The notes beneath the pieces are model-generated. The model searched no databases. It was given only the letters and a program-made list of their open reading frames with translations, and had not been told where the DNA came from. From Pseudomonas synxantha (GTDB lineage Bacteria > Pseudomonadota > Gammaproteobacteria > Pseudomonadales > Pseudomonadaceae), in NCBI RefSeq assembly GCF_900105675.1, contig NZ_LT629786.1:3906001-3970000 (forward strand): a DNA stretch of 64,000 nucleotides, read 5' to 3'. How positions within the stretch are numbered: the stretch's first letter is position 1; each line of letters begins with the position of its first letter. Positions 1-7,954 of this stretch are shown in pieces. Both the position numbers and the translations under genes were made by a program.

Positions 1-99
1 GCGTGTGCACAGTTGCTGGTACTGACCCCGGCATCAGCAAGAAGTGTATTGGCGGATGCATTTCTTGGCGTACTTGAGCAATCACTGCATACCCGTTAA
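1..99 (+). CDS. C-terminal end of an unidentified gene cut by the window edge
   Basis: Frame 1 is open from the first base to a TAA at 97-99 and encodes about 32 residues ending LEQSLHTR. The composition (Ala/Leu rich, GC-biased third positions) looks coding, but there is too little sequence to name a family. The roughly 100 bases after it hold no recognisable gene before the hicAB promoter. It could also be a chance open frame. Confidence 0.3.
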   Translation, partial: ACAQLLVLTPASARSVLADAFLGVLEQSLHTR

Positions 100-207
100 C
101 CCCGGAAAATCCTTGCAATACCTCTCCACGGCGCCTTGGCTGCGCGCCCATACACTTCATTCAACGCCTGCTGAAAAACCGCACAGCTACCGCTGGTAGG
201 TAGCGTG

Positions 208-235
208 TTGATTATTTTTTTTCAGTGGTTATAGT
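208..235 (+). promoter_or_regulatory. Candidate sigma70 promoter of hicAB
   Basis: TTGATT (208-213) and TATAGT (230-235) are separated by 16 bp, a good -35/-10 pair, and lie 30 bp upstream of the hicA start. The -10 sits inside a short dyad (GTGGT..ACCAC, about 226-241), which could be an autoregulatory operator for HicB. Motif positions are seen directly; function is inferred. Confidence 0.5.
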
Positions 236-265
236 CACCACCAACACACACCACAAGGAGGTGAT

Positions 266-448
266 GTGGACAGTCGATATTTGATCGGTCATATCGTTGC
301 AGACGGTTGGTATCTTGTACGCATCAGGGGCAGTCATCACCATTTCAAGCACCCGACGAAGCCAGGGTTGGTAACGATCCCTCATCCAAAAAAGGACCTG
401 CTGGATAAGACCGCCAAGAGCATTTTGAGACAGGCTCTGTTGAGTTAA
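266..448 (+). CDS. hicA: HicA-type mRNA interferase toxin
   Basis: This 60-residue protein has the HicA dsRBD-like fold signature: a GW..VRIRGSHHHF stretch (residues about 14-27) carrying the catalytic histidine, then HP.K.DL.. and a short C-terminal helix. HicA toxins cleave mRNA when free of HicB. Translation starts at a GTG preceded four bases away by a near-perfect Shine-Dalgarno (AGGAGG at 256-261), so the toxin should be well translated. hicB follows 22 bp downstream. Length fits the family (about 60 residues), so the gene appears intact. Confidence 0.9.
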   Translation: MDSRYLIGHIVADGWYLVRIRGSHHHFKHPTKPGLVTIPHPKKDLLDKTAKSILRQALLS

Positions 449-470
449 CCGTCCCTGGAGGGCAACACAC

Positions 471-881
471 ATGCTTTACCCCATCGCAATTTCAACCGGC
501 GACAAGGACCACGCGTGGGGCGTGGAGGTCCCGGATATTCCAGGCTGCTACTCCGCCGGCGATGACCTGGACGACGCCATGGCCATGGCCCGCGAAGCCA
601 TCGAAGGGCACTTCGAGATCCTGGCAGAGGATGGCGCGCCGATCCCCAGCGCCCAGAAAGTCACCCTGCATGCCGCCAACCCACAGTACGCCGGCTGCAC
701 GTGGGCAGTGGTGGACATCGATGTCACCAAGTACCTGGGCAAGGCGCAAAAACTCAACATCACGCTGCCGGGTTACCTGTTGAATCGCATCGATGAATAT
801 GTGTTGAATCATCCGGAAGAAAAAAGCCGCTCGGGGTTCCTGGCGTCGGCAGCGCTCAAGGTATTGCAGCAGGACCGGTAA
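471..881 (+). CDS. hicB: HicB-type antitoxin with ribbon-helix-helix C-terminus
   Basis: The 136-residue antitoxin partner of HicA has two parts. The N-terminal partially degraded RNase H-like domain (residues 1-75) shows the typical EVPDIPGCYSAGDDLDDA motif that covers the toxin. The C-terminal segment (about 92-136, KLNITLPGYLLNRIDEYV..) is a ribbon-helix-helix DNA-binding domain, so HicB should bind its own promoter. A CTGGAGG Shine-Dalgarno precedes the ATG. The toxin-first gene order is usual for hicAB. Confidence 0.9.
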   Translation: MLYPIAISTGDKDHAWGVEVPDIPGCYSAGDDLDDAMAMAREAIEGHFEILAEDGAPIPSAQKVTLHAANPQYAGCTWAVVDIDVTKYLGKAQKLNITLPGYLLNRIDEYVLNHPEEKSRSGFLASAALKVLQQDR

Positions 882-963
882 TTACCTAAGTAAAATCTTA
901 CGGTGGTGACAAATACACATCGTAATGATGTCAGCTCGTCGAGTCAGAGATCCGGAGCACTGC

Positions 964-1275
964 ATGCTTGAAAAACCTATCCTGCGTCAAGTGGTCGGCT
1001 GGGTGGTGGTGGTGCCGCTGCTGGTCTCGTTTTTAAGGCTGCCATTTCCCCTTGGCTGGTTCCTGATACTTGGATCGATTGCAGCATCGATTTACGGCGT
1101 AAGGTTCGCCTCGCGCCATGCCAGCCGACGCGTGACGTTTTTCGCGCTGACCATGACCGTGCTCAATGTGATTTCGTTGGCGATAGGTCATGCATCAGTG
1201 CTCGTGGCGCTCTATTGGATCTCATGGCTCTATTGGTACCCGTACTACTCCAGTTGGGTCTACTGGAACTTCTAG
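964..1275 (+). CDS. Small inner-membrane protein of unknown function
   Basis: About 103 residues with three hydrophobic segments (roughly residues 10-28, 30-45 and 55-85) and an aromatic tail rich in Trp/Tyr. The ATG at 964 was chosen because a GGAG lies 7-10 bases upstream; an in-frame start at 925 lacks one. No family was recognised. It stands alone between hicB and the ogt-like gene, on the same strand as both. Confidence 0.55.
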   Translation: MLEKPILRQVVGWVVVVPLLVSFLRLPFPLGWFLILGSIAASIYGVRFASRHASRRVTFFALTMTVLNVISLAIGHASVLVALYWISWLYWYPYYSSWVYWNF

Positions 1276-1374
1276 GCTGGCGAAGAATTTGACCGCAAGA
1301 AACGCAGTTTCCTCGCCGGCATCTGGCACTACAGTAGCGTTGTCCCCATTAACGCCCTTTCGAGGAGCCTGCTC

Positions 1375-1875
1375 ATGACTTACCAATACAAGCTCATGCC
1401 TTCCCCCGTCGGTGAACTGACCCTGGTGACGCGCAATCGCAGGCTCAGCGCCATCCTGTGGGAAGTGGAACGTGCCAACCGCGTGCGCCTGGGCGAATTG
1501 ATCGAGGCCAACGACAACCCGGTGCTGTTGGAAACCGAGCGTCAATTGAGGGAGTACTTTGATGGAACGCGCAACCGGTTCGAGCTGGAACTGGACTTCA
1601 TCGGCACCGACTTTCAAAAGCAAGTCTGGCAGGCGTTATTGACCATTCCGTTCGGCGAAACCCGCAGCTACAGCCAGATCGCCCAGCAGATCGGCAACCC
1701 GAAGGCCGTGCGCGCAGTAGGCGCCGCCAACGGGCGCAATCCGATCTCGATCATCGCGCCGTGCCACCGCGTAGTGGGTGCATCGGGCGGGCTGACCGGG
1801 TTTGCAGGAGGGCTTGAGGCCAAACAGTATCTATTGACCCTCGAAGATCGCGGCCAAATCAAAATGGCTTTCTGA
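1375..1875 (+). CDS. ogt: Methylated-DNA--protein-cysteine S-methyltransferase
   Basis: The 166-residue protein transfers O6-alkyl groups from guanine (and O4-alkylthymine) in DNA to its own cysteine in a suicide reaction. The active-site motif PCHRVVG is present with acceptor Cys130. The helix-turn-helix stretch [21 protein letters not shown] (about 96-116) carries the arginine finger. Length fits single-domain Ogt/MGMT, with no Ada regulatory domain. An ACGAGG..CTG..C region precedes the ATG. Its stop codon directly abuts the stop of the convergent acetyltransferase gene. Confidence 0.93.
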   Translation: MTYQYKLMPSPVGELTLVTRNRRLSAILWEVERANRVRLGELIEANDNPVLLETERQLREYFDGTRNRFELELDFIGTDFQKQVWQALLTIPFGETRSYSQIAQQIGNPKAVRAVGAANGRNPISIIAPCHRVVGASGGLTGFAGGLEAKQYLLTLEDRGQIKMAF

Positions 1876-2658
1876 TCATAGGCCTGGTAAAGCCACGCGA
1901 ACAAATGCCCGATAGTCGAATAAACGTTCGAAACCCAACTTGCGATACAGCGGGACGGCGCCCTCCGATGCCTCGAGAAAGCAACGCTGGGCGCCCAGGC
2001 TCGACGCATGATGCAGGGCCTCTCGAATCAAACGCGTGGCATAGCCTCTTCCACGCAAGTTAATAAGCGTACCGACATCATTAAGCCGGGCCTCACCATT
2101 GCATAGAGACAAGGTCAACGAGCAGCTCACCTGCCCCTCGGCGGACAGGGTGAAGTGATAAAGGCTTTCATCAGCGTCCAGGGCCCTCTGGTGCCGGGCC
2201 TGATAATGCGCAACCACCTCGGGTAGCATCGCGTACGCATTGCCAAGCGGAACGGCCCACTCATTCAAATCCCGTGTCAGGCGGACCTGCACATCGCCCT
2301 CACCCTCTGATGGAATAAGCGCTGACAATTGGAGGACCATTGCCGTGGTCTTTTCAGCAGAGTGAAAATCGAGCCCCGTGAGCACTTCGCGCAAGCCCTC
2401 GACCTTTTGCTCATGAATCACTAGGCGTACTTCGATCAGGGTGCGTCGGATCAGCTCAAGGGCCGCAGCCATTTCCTCACCCAATGGGGCGCTGCCCAGG
2501 CGAATGAACAGCAAATTCCACGGGAAATCATGCTCGTCGATAAAATAGGCATTGATGGCTGCGCAGTAGCGTCGGTGCGTCAGGCAGGTGGCGGCAAAAT
2601 AGTGGTCCTCGGTCAAATGATAAAGCGTGGCTAGGTCAAAGGCGGGATTGGCATCCAT
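1876..2658 (-). CDS. GNAT-family N-acetyltransferase
   Basis: 260 residues. The C-terminal 130 form a GNAT fold: acetyl-CoA binding segment NLRGRGYATRLIREAL (about 202-217, an R/Q-x-x-G-x-G/A loop) followed by FLEASEGAVPLYRKLGFERLF. The N-terminal half (DLATLYHLTEDHYFAATCLTHRRYC..) has no family I can name and may bind substrate. The acceptor is unknown. The gene is convergent with ogt at zero spacing, so the two transcripts must overlap or terminate inside each other. Confidence 0.8.
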   Translation of the reverse strand: MDANPAFDLATLYHLTEDHYFAATCLTHRRYCAAINAYFIDEHDFPWNLLFIRLGSAPLGEEMAAALELIRRTLIEVRLVIHEQKVEGLREVLTGLDFHSAEKTTAMVLQLSALIPSEGEGDVQVRLTRDLNEWAVPLGNAYAMLPEVVAHYQARHQRALDADESLYHFTLSAEGQVSCSLTLSLCNGEARLNDVGTLINLRGRGYATRLIREALHHASSLGAQRCFLEASEGAVPLYRKLGFERLFDYRAFVRVALPGL

Positions 2659-2836
2659 GAGGCGATATCCAGATAAAAACCCAGTCTTGCCTTGGCCGCC
2701 TTGGGTCGCCGTAGGTTCCTGCCTAAATATCTGGAAGAAAAACGCACAATTTTGTTCAAATGCTAAGTTGTAAAAAGAAATTTCGGCGGCTGCCCGCGGT
2801 CAGTATTTTCATCACCCTTTTTGAGGAAAAACGGTC

Positions 2837-3262
2837 ATGAAATTCTCTGCAGTCTCCCAAACTCTGTCCCGTTGGGCAGGCAGCCCCAGGACCTTCTACG
2901 CGGCAGTCGCGCTGATTCTCCTATGGAGTCTGAGCGGGCCGTACTTTCACTACAACGACACCTGGCAACTGATCATCAACACCTCGACCACCATCATCAC
3001 CTTCCTGATGGTGTTCCTGATTCAGAACACGCAAAACCGGGATAACGACATCCTGCATATCAAGATCGATGAACTCTTGCGCGCATCCAAGGACGCACAG
3101 AATGCCGTGCTCAGCCTGGATGGCCTGGACCGCAAAGAACTTGAAAGACTGCGCAAGGAGTACCGCAGCATTGGCAGCAGCGACAAGGTGAGTTTGAACA
3201 GCAGTTGCGGGGCCACGGCCGACGATGCAGCGCAGACCAAGACTGACCTGAACCAGGCCTGA
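2837..3262 (+). CDS. Low-affinity iron permease family protein
   Basis: 141 residues with two transmembrane segments (about 21-37 and 49-66) around an NDTWQLIINTSTTIITF loop. The cytoplasmic part after residue 67 begins IQNTQNRD..AL.IKIDELLRA, the hallmark of the bacterial family named after fungal low-affinity iron permease (Pfam Fe-transport-like). The iron-transport role is inherited from the yeast name and is unproven in bacteria. GAGG lies about 10 bases before the ATG, and a strong terminator follows. Confidence 0.75.
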   Translation: MKFSAVSQTLSRWAGSPRTFYAAVALILLWSLSGPYFHYNDTWQLIINTSTTIITFLMVFLIQNTQNRDNDILHIKIDELLRASKDAQNAVLSLDGLDRKELERLRKEYRSIGSSDKVSLNSSCGATADDAAQTKTDLNQA

Positions 3263-3301
3263 AAAAAACGGCGGTTGGAGTGATCCAATCGCCGTTTTTT
3301 T
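3262..3301 (+). terminator. Bidirectional Rho-independent terminator
   Basis: A stem CGGCG(g)TTGG at 3269-3278 pairs with CCAA(t)CGCCG at 3285-3294. It is preceded by seven A and followed by seven T, so it can terminate both the permease gene (plus strand) and the convergent DUF4142 gene (minus strand). Confidence 0.9.
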
Positions 3302-3317
3302 ATTTCACACAATAACC

Positions 3318-3845
3318 TCAGCCATCACCTTGATGCCCCTTGCCATAGGTCGATGCCAAGGCTCGGGCTTTTTGCAGACGCTCTTCGAGCTTGGGCAGCG
3401 TTTCATCCACGAGTGCTTTTATTTCCGGCACATCCGACGCGGCACCTTCTTTCTTGAACAGGGCGATGGCGTCCTCGTTTTCCTTGACCTGTTGTGCGGT
3501 GTAGGCCGCGTCAAAGGAATCGCCGTCCTTGAGTTCGGGCATCAGGGTTTCGGCTTTATCAACGATCTTTTCCCGAGGTGCTACCGGCAAGTCGAGCTTC
3601 TTGGCGATGGCTGCCAAGTGCTGGTTGGCCAGGGTACGTTCGTTGATGACCTCGATGGTGTAGTCCTTGATCTCTTGGGATGAGGTCTTGGCGTGGGCCA
3701 TGCGACTGGTTTCGATATCGGCCATCCCTTTGGCCGAAGCTTGCTCGATGAATTCGGCAGGCGACTGGGCGAAAGCATTGCTGGCGCCGAGGCCCAGCAG
3801 CATCGCGAAACTGGCGGTGCGTAACCGGATAGCCATGCGGCTCAT
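3318..3845 (-). CDS. Periplasmic DUF4142 domain protein
   Basis: The 175-residue protein starts with a Sec signal peptide (MSRMAIRLRTASFAMLLGLG.. cleaved near SNAFA-QS). It continues as an all-helical, ferritin-like DUF4142 bundle: ..ADIETSRMAHAKTSSQEIKDYTIEVINERTLANQHLAAIAKKLDL. The family is common in the periplasm of Pseudomonas and of unknown biochemical role; it resembles bacterioferritin-like four-helix proteins. The ATG at 3845 was chosen over an upstream one because GGAGG sits 8 bases before it and the signal peptide begins there. Confidence 0.82.
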   Translation of the reverse strand: MSRMAIRLRTASFAMLLGLGASNAFAQSPAEFIEQASAKGMADIETSRMAHAKTSSQEIKDYTIEVINERTLANQHLAAIAKKLDLPVAPREKIVDKAETLMPELKDGDSFDAAYTAQQVKENEDAIALFKKEGAASDVPEIKALVDETLPKLEERLQKARALASTYGKGHQGDG

Positions 3846-3965
3846 GATGGGTTCCTCCAGGGCAAAAATAAGTGCGGGGAAAACACGCCCCGCCCTGAGT
3901 TCGAATTTTTTGCGCGGCAAAGGTTTAGAAAAAACCTGCCAGTGCGACGAACGGTCGTGGATGCG

Positions 3966-4607
3966 TCAGGCCGGTTTATTGCCGAACAAGCCCGGCAACG
4001 CGTGCGCCAAGGCATTGATGGCAAAGCCGATAAACATCACGCCACAGAGCCGGGTGATCAGGATTTCATGACGCTGATACACCGTACGCACCCGCTGGGC
4101 GCCGACCACGCCGATCAGGATCGCGTAGGCCAACAGGCCACCGATAAAGCTCAGGAAAATCAGCGACGGCAGCATCGACCAGGTCAGCAATTCGGCACGG
4201 CTGGACAGCAACGCCGTGAAGGTCGCCACGGCAACCGGATACGCCTTGGGGTTGGTCAGGCCGAACAGAATGCCATGCCAGAACGGATGCCGCGCCGCGC
4301 CCTGGGGCGCATCGCCGCTGCGGCGCTGGGTGCGGATCGCCCGCCAGCCGAGCCAGAACAGATACACACCGCTGAGCACCCCCAGTACATCGAACGCGCC
4401 GCTGCCGACTTCCCGCGCACCGACGATGGCAATCAGCGCCGTGCTGCACCACACCACATCGCCGAGCAAATGCCCACACAGGAAACCCGCCCCGGCACGT
4501 CGACCACGGGCAGCGCCGATGCCGAACACAGCCAAGACACCCGGCCCGGGGGTAATACCGTAGATAAAACCCGATGCAAGGACGGCGAGCAGCAAGGAGG
4601 AGGTCAT
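3966..4607 (-). CDS. LysE/RhtB-family amino acid exporter
   Basis: 213 residues and about six membrane segments. The N-terminal GITPGPGVLAVFGIGAARGRRAGAG is the typical LysE/RhtB signature, and a central FGLTNPKAYPVAVATFTALL carries the conserved NPK. Family members export amino acids or derivatives such as homoserine lactone and threonine by proton exchange; the substrate here cannot be read from sequence. It is on the same strand as fosA, 47 bp downstream, and could be co-transcribed. Confidence 0.87.
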   Translation of the reverse strand: MTSSLLLAVLASGFIYGITPGPGVLAVFGIGAARGRRAGAGFLCGHLLGDVVWCSTALIAIVGAREVGSGAFDVLGVLSGVYLFWLGWRAIRTQRRSGDAPQGAARHPFWHGILFGLTNPKAYPVAVATFTALLSSRAELLTWSMLPSLIFLSFIGGLLAYAILIGVVGAQRVRTVYQRHEILITRLCGVMFIGFAINALAHALPGLFGNKPA

Positions 4608-4654
4608 AGGCAGGCGCTCTGACAGACGTGTGAAGGTGATTGATTCTGCATGTT

Positions 4655-5071
4655 TCAGCGCGGCGGGTAAAACTTCATTCCCGCATAAGGCTTGGCGCGA
4701 CAGGCTTGCAGGCGCGAGGCCAAGTCGCCGACATGGGCCTCCAGCTTATGGCCGTCGGGATCGAGGAAATAAAACGACGCGCCTTCGCTGCGGTTGTCGC
4801 GCCACTCCTGCACGCCAGCCGCCCGCAGGCGCTCGACCAGCGCGGCGAAATGCGCGGCCTCTACGGTGAAGGCATAGTGGGTATAGTCCGCCGCCGGCAC
4901 GCTCGGGCGTATCGGGTCCAGTGACAGGCAAAGCCACAGGCCGGGTAATGACAGGTAGGCACCGTTGTCCCAGGTGGCGTCGAGCTGGAGGTGCAACAAC
5001 TCATGATAAAAACTAACGCTGCGCGGCACATCGGTCACAGCCAGGGTCAGGTGGTTGAGTCCAGAAAGCAT
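4655..5071 (-). CDS. fosA: Fosfomycin glutathione transferase FosA
   Basis: A 138-residue glyoxalase-fold metalloenzyme that adds glutathione to fosfomycin using Mn2+ and K+. Metal ligands are visible as His7 (GLNHLTLAV), His65 (ADYTHYAF) and Glu111 ([10 protein letters not shown]). The [14 protein letters not shown] block matches the potassium and fosfomycin site of chromosomal Pseudomonas FosA. I chose MLSGLNHL at 5071; a longer open frame would add 33 unrelated residues and run into the neighbouring antitoxin promoter. Chromosomal fosA is common in pseudomonads and need not imply acquired resistance. Confidence 0.92.
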   Translation of the reverse strand: MLSGLNHLTLAVTDVPRSVSFYHELLHLQLDATWDNGAYLSLPGLWLCLSLDPIRPSVPAADYTHYAFTVEAAHFAALVERLRAAGVQEWRDNRSEGASFYFLDPDGHKLEAHVGDLASRLQACRAKPYAGMKFYPPR

Positions 5072-5111
5072 CATTATTTCCTGATCAGGATACCCCTGAC
5101 GAACGGGGCAA

Positions 5112-5160
5112 ATCGTTAACGCAGTAACGATGTAGTATGTTGTATTACACATCACTACGT
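5112..5160. promoter_or_regulatory. Candidate operators between fosA and the RHH/ParE module
   Basis: Two dyads lie side by side: a perfect 7-bp inverted repeat ATCGTTA/TAACGAT (5112-5118 and 5125-5131), and an imperfect 34-bp palindrome at 5127-5160 centred on TTGTATTAC. Ribbon-helix-helix antitoxins bind such dyads, and this one ends 10 bp before the antitoxin start. The same spacer also holds the fosA promoter. Confidence 0.45.
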
Positions 5161-5170
5161 TGAGGTTCAT

Positions 5171-5410
5171 ATGTCTGTTATGTCCCTGCGTATACCGGAA
5201 GACGTCGCCGAGACACTTACCAATCTTGCCAAGGCTACCGGTCGCAGCAAATCCTTTCTCGCCGTTGATGCGTTACGTGAATACTTGGCGCGTGAAGCCT
5301 GGCAAATCGAAGAAATACAAAAAGCACTGAAGGAAGCGGATGCGGGTGAATTCGCCACGGTTGCCGAGGTAAACGCTGTCGCTGCTAAATGGCGCGCCAA
5401 TGCAGATTGA
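5171..5410 (+). CDS. Ribbon-helix-helix antitoxin of a type II module
   Basis: 79 residues. The N-terminal 45 form a CopG/RHH DNA-binding domain ([36 protein letters not shown]). The remaining acidic helix ([20 protein letters not shown]..) is the toxin-neutralising part. It overlaps the toxin gene by 11 bp, which implies translational coupling. It should repress its own promoter, and dyads lie immediately upstream. An in-frame ATG at 5180 would give a slightly shorter protein. Confidence 0.87.
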   Translation: MSVMSLRIPEDVAETLTNLAKATGRSKSFLAVDALREYLAREAWQIEEIQKALKEADAGEFATVAEVNAVAAKWRANAD

Positions 5411-5684
5411 GTGGCTACGGACAGCCCTGAGGAATCTTGACGATGAAGCAGCCTATATTGCCGAAGAAAACCCCAAAGCTGCCCATGAGTTTGTCCAGGC
5501 AATTTTGAGTGGCCTTGAACATGTGGCCCGGTTCCCTGCGATGGGGAAAGAGGGCCGAGTGCCTGGAACACGCGAGTGGGTTGTACCTCGATGGCCCTAC
5601 ATCGTTCCGTATCGCATTCGGGAGGGGCGACTTCAGGTAATGAGGATTTTTCATACTCGTCGGCAACCACCTAAATCCTGGTGA
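5400..5684 (+). CDS. RelE/ParE-family toxin
   Basis: 94 residues with the ParE/RelE fold: [35 protein letters not shown].. helical hairpin, a central FPAMGKEGRVPGTREWVVP strand region and the C-terminal YIVPYRIREGRLQVMRIFHTRRQPP. Lacking a clear set of RelE catalytic residues, it may act as ParE (gyrase poison) or as an RNase; sequence alone does not decide. It starts inside the antitoxin gene. The LysR gene ends 7 bp beyond on the opposite strand. Confidence 0.87.
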   Translation: MQIEWLRTALRNLDDEAAYIAEENPKAAHEFVQAILSGLEHVARFPAMGKEGRVPGTREWVVPRWPYIVPYRIREGRLQVMRIFHTRRQPPKSW

Positions 5685-5691
5685 TACGCGT

Positions 5692-6609
5692 CTATTCACT
5701 CAATACACCCCGCACCCGCCCAATCAACCACTGCAACCCCGAATCTCCACCCCGCCGCGCATGCCAGGCCAGCTCAAAGGCAAATGACGGAATATGAAAG
5801 GGCGGCGGCACGGTCAACAGGCGTGCATGATCGATATCCAGTAAACCGCGGGACGACACCGTCAAAATCAGGTCCGTGCCCTCGATCAACTGCGGTGCCA
5901 CGCCCCAATGCGGCAGGCTGATCGCCACATGCCGCCGTTCACGTATCGCGCTCAGTGCCCGTTCGATTTCCGGCGTGCCGCTGCCGCGCATCTCCAACAG
6001 CACATGGGGGCGTGCCAGGTAAGTCGGCAGGTCGAGCACGCCGCTGGGGGCAAGGCTGTGGCGGTCGATCAAACAGGTGTAATGCTCTTCGAACAGAAGC
6101 GTAGTACGCAGTTCGGCGGGCATATCAGGGAATACGCCAGCCGCCAGGTCGAGATCGCCATTGAGCACGCCATCGACCATACCTTCACGGCTGGCCTGGA
6201 TGATCTGCAGATCGATGCCAGGCGCTTCATGGCGTAGGACACGGACCAAGCTGGGCAGGAAAATCGCCGCGCTGTAGTCCGACATCGCCACACGAAACCG
6301 GCGCTTGGCCGAGTCAGGCTCAAACCGATTCGGTGCCAACAACGCCTGCACCTGGGCCAGGGCTTCAGCTAATGGCGCCGCCAGCTCCAGGGCACGGGCC
6401 GTTGGGATCAGCGTCCTGCCCTGGCGCACCAGCAACGGGTCACCGAGCATATCGCGCAAGCGCGCCAACGCATGGCTGACTGCCGGCTGACTCAGGTGCA
6501 GGCGCTCGGCAGCGCGGGTGACATGTTGCTCGCTGAGCAAGGCATCGAGGATCACCAGCAGGTTCAGGTCGATGCGGCGCAGATCATTCATCAGCTGCAT
6601 GCTCGGCAT
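5692..6609 (-). CDS. LysR-family transcriptional regulator
   Basis: About 305 residues. The N-terminal winged helix-turn-helix is clear (LNLLVILDALLSEQHVTRAAERLHLSQPAVSHALARLRDMLGDPLLVRQGR, NodD/SyrM-like subgroup). It is followed by the periplasmic-binding-like effector domain from about residue 95. Three in-frame ATGs (6609, 6600, 6591) compete and none has a strong Shine-Dalgarno; family alignment favours 6600 or 6591. The gene is divergent from the DMT-type membrane protein, its probable target. Confidence 0.88.
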   Translation of the reverse strand: MPSMQLMNDLRRIDLNLLVILDALLSEQHVTRAAERLHLSQPAVSHALARLRDMLGDPLLVRQGRTLIPTARALELAAPLAEALAQVQALLAPNRFEPDSAKRRFRVAMSDYSAAIFLPSLVRVLRHEAPGIDLQIIQASREGMVDGVLNGDLDLAAGVFPDMPAELRTTLLFEEHYTCLIDRHSLAPSGVLDLPTYLARPHVLLEMRGSGTPEIERALSAIRERRHVAISLPHWGVAPQLIEGTDLILTVSSRGLLDIDHARLLTVPPPFHIPSFAFELAWHARRGGDSGLQWLIGRVRGVLSE

Positions 6610-6677
6610 AAGAATTTGGAATTTAAATTTGCGCGACGAATAACCTAGAGTCCAGCAAAACCTCTGGGAGATTTGAA

Positions 6678-7166
6678 ATGACTACGTTGCATTGGCTGGG
6701 TTTGTTAGCGCTGGCGGTGATTGCAGGGGCGGTGGTGCCGTTTCAAAGTGCGATCAACGCCAACCTCGGGCGCGGGCTCGGGCACCCGTTGTGGGCCACC
6801 CTGGCTTCATTGCTGGTAAGCATCATCGTGCTGCTGCCGGTGATGGTGGCGCTGCGTTTACCGCTGCCGAGCCTGTCTTTTATCAGTAAGGCACCCTTGT
6901 GGATGTGGGCCGGCGGTGCGTTCGGCGTGTGTTTTATTTCGTTGGCGCTGATGCTGCTGCCCAAGCTGGGCGCATCGGGGTTTATTGCGTTGGCCATGGC
7001 CGGGCAGATTCTTGCGTCGTTGCTGCTCGACCATTTTGGTCTGTTCGGCCTGGTGGAACGCCAACTGAATACGCCGCGGGTGCTGGGGGCGGTGTTGTTG
7101 ATCGGCGGCGTGGCATTGATTCAGTTCAGCGCCGCACCCGCCCGAGCGCTGGCAACTGCCGGCTGA
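6678..7166 (+). CDS. YdcZ/DUF606-family DMT transporter
   Basis: 162 residues with five hydrophobic helices. The sequence ..AGAVVPFQSAINANLGRGLGHPLWATLASLLVSIIVL.. is typical of the half-size DUF606/YdcZ members of the drug/metabolite transporter superfamily. These usually act as dimers or pairs; no second half-gene is adjacent, so a homodimer is likely. TGGGAG is placed 9 bases before the ATG. It shares a 68-bp spacer with the divergent LysR gene. Confidence 0.83.
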   Translation: MTTLHWLGLLALAVIAGAVVPFQSAINANLGRGLGHPLWATLASLLVSIIVLLPVMVALRLPLPSLSFISKAPLWMWAGGAFGVCFISLALMLLPKLGASGFIALAMAGQILASLLLDHFGLFGLVERQLNTPRVLGAVLLIGGVALIQFSAAPARALATAG

Positions 7167-7189
7167 TCAGATCGAGCGCTTGTGCAACC

Positions 7190-7864
7190 TCAATGGCGCT
7201 CCGCAGCCAGGCGATTGATCTCGGCCTGCTCCACCACCGGCTGCGGCGCGCCATGGCTGGCGGCTTGCAACATCGCCCGGCCGACGGCCTCGGTGCTTAC
7301 CACCCAAGCCGGTGTTACCCGACGCACAAACGAGAGCACAGGCCCGAGCACGCTGTAGAAAGATTGGTACAACGGCGTTTTCGAACGCACACCATGCAAC
7401 GGCTGGATAACCCCCGGACGGAACAGGTACACCGCCTTGAACGGCAATCGCAGCAAGGCATTCTCGGTCTTGCCCTTGACCCGCGCCCACATCGACTTGC
7501 CCGCCTCGGAACTGTCCGTGCCGGCACCGGACACATAGATAAAGGTCATCTGCGGATTAAGCCGCGCCAGCGTACTGGCGGCGACCAGGGTCAGGTCATA
7601 GGTGAGGTGGGTGTACCGCGCTTCGTTCATGCCCGCCGAGGAAACGCCGAGGCAGAAGAAACACGCGTCAAAGCCTTGCAACAGGTTTTCCAGGGGTTGG
7701 AAATCCAGCATGTCGCTGTGCAACACCTGATGCAGCTTGCCGTGTTCCTGGGTCAGGGGCGTACGGCCGACGGCGACGACTTCCTGCACATCAGCCGCCA
7801 GCAGGCATTCGCGCAGCACGCCCTGGCCGACCATGCCGGTGGCGCCGAATAACAGAACTCTCAT
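7190..7864 (-). CDS. NAD(P)-binding oxidoreductase, TIP30/HTATIP2-like
   Basis: 224 residues, Rossmann fold with the GATGMVGQG nucleotide loop at residues 7-15 and the second strand EVVAVGRTPL. The SSAGMNEARYTHLTYDLTLVAA and FIYVSGAGTDSSEAGKSMWARVKGKTE segments are typical of the atypical short-chain dehydrogenase group that includes TIP30. The residue lining in the YxxxK position is W-x-x-V-K. Substrate unknown. It converges with the DMT gene at a 23-bp gap and may follow the alcohol dehydrogenase gene in one transcript. Confidence 0.8.
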   Translation of the reverse strand: MRVLLFGATGMVGQGVLRECLLAADVQEVVAVGRTPLTQEHGKLHQVLHSDMLDFQPLENLLQGFDACFFCLGVSSAGMNEARYTHLTYDLTLVAASTLARLNPQMTFIYVSGAGTDSSEAGKSMWARVKGKTENALLRLPFKAVYLFRPGVIQPLHGVRSKTPLYQSFYSVLGPVLSFVRRVTPAWVVSTEAVGRAMLQAASHGAPQPVVEQAEINRLAAERH

Positions 7865-7954
7865 TAGGGGACCTCAGCGGCAAGCCGCAAGCTTGCTCAA
7901 GTTAAACGCGTTCAGCGTGTAGCTTAACGCTTGCGGCTAAAGGCTGCCCCCCTA

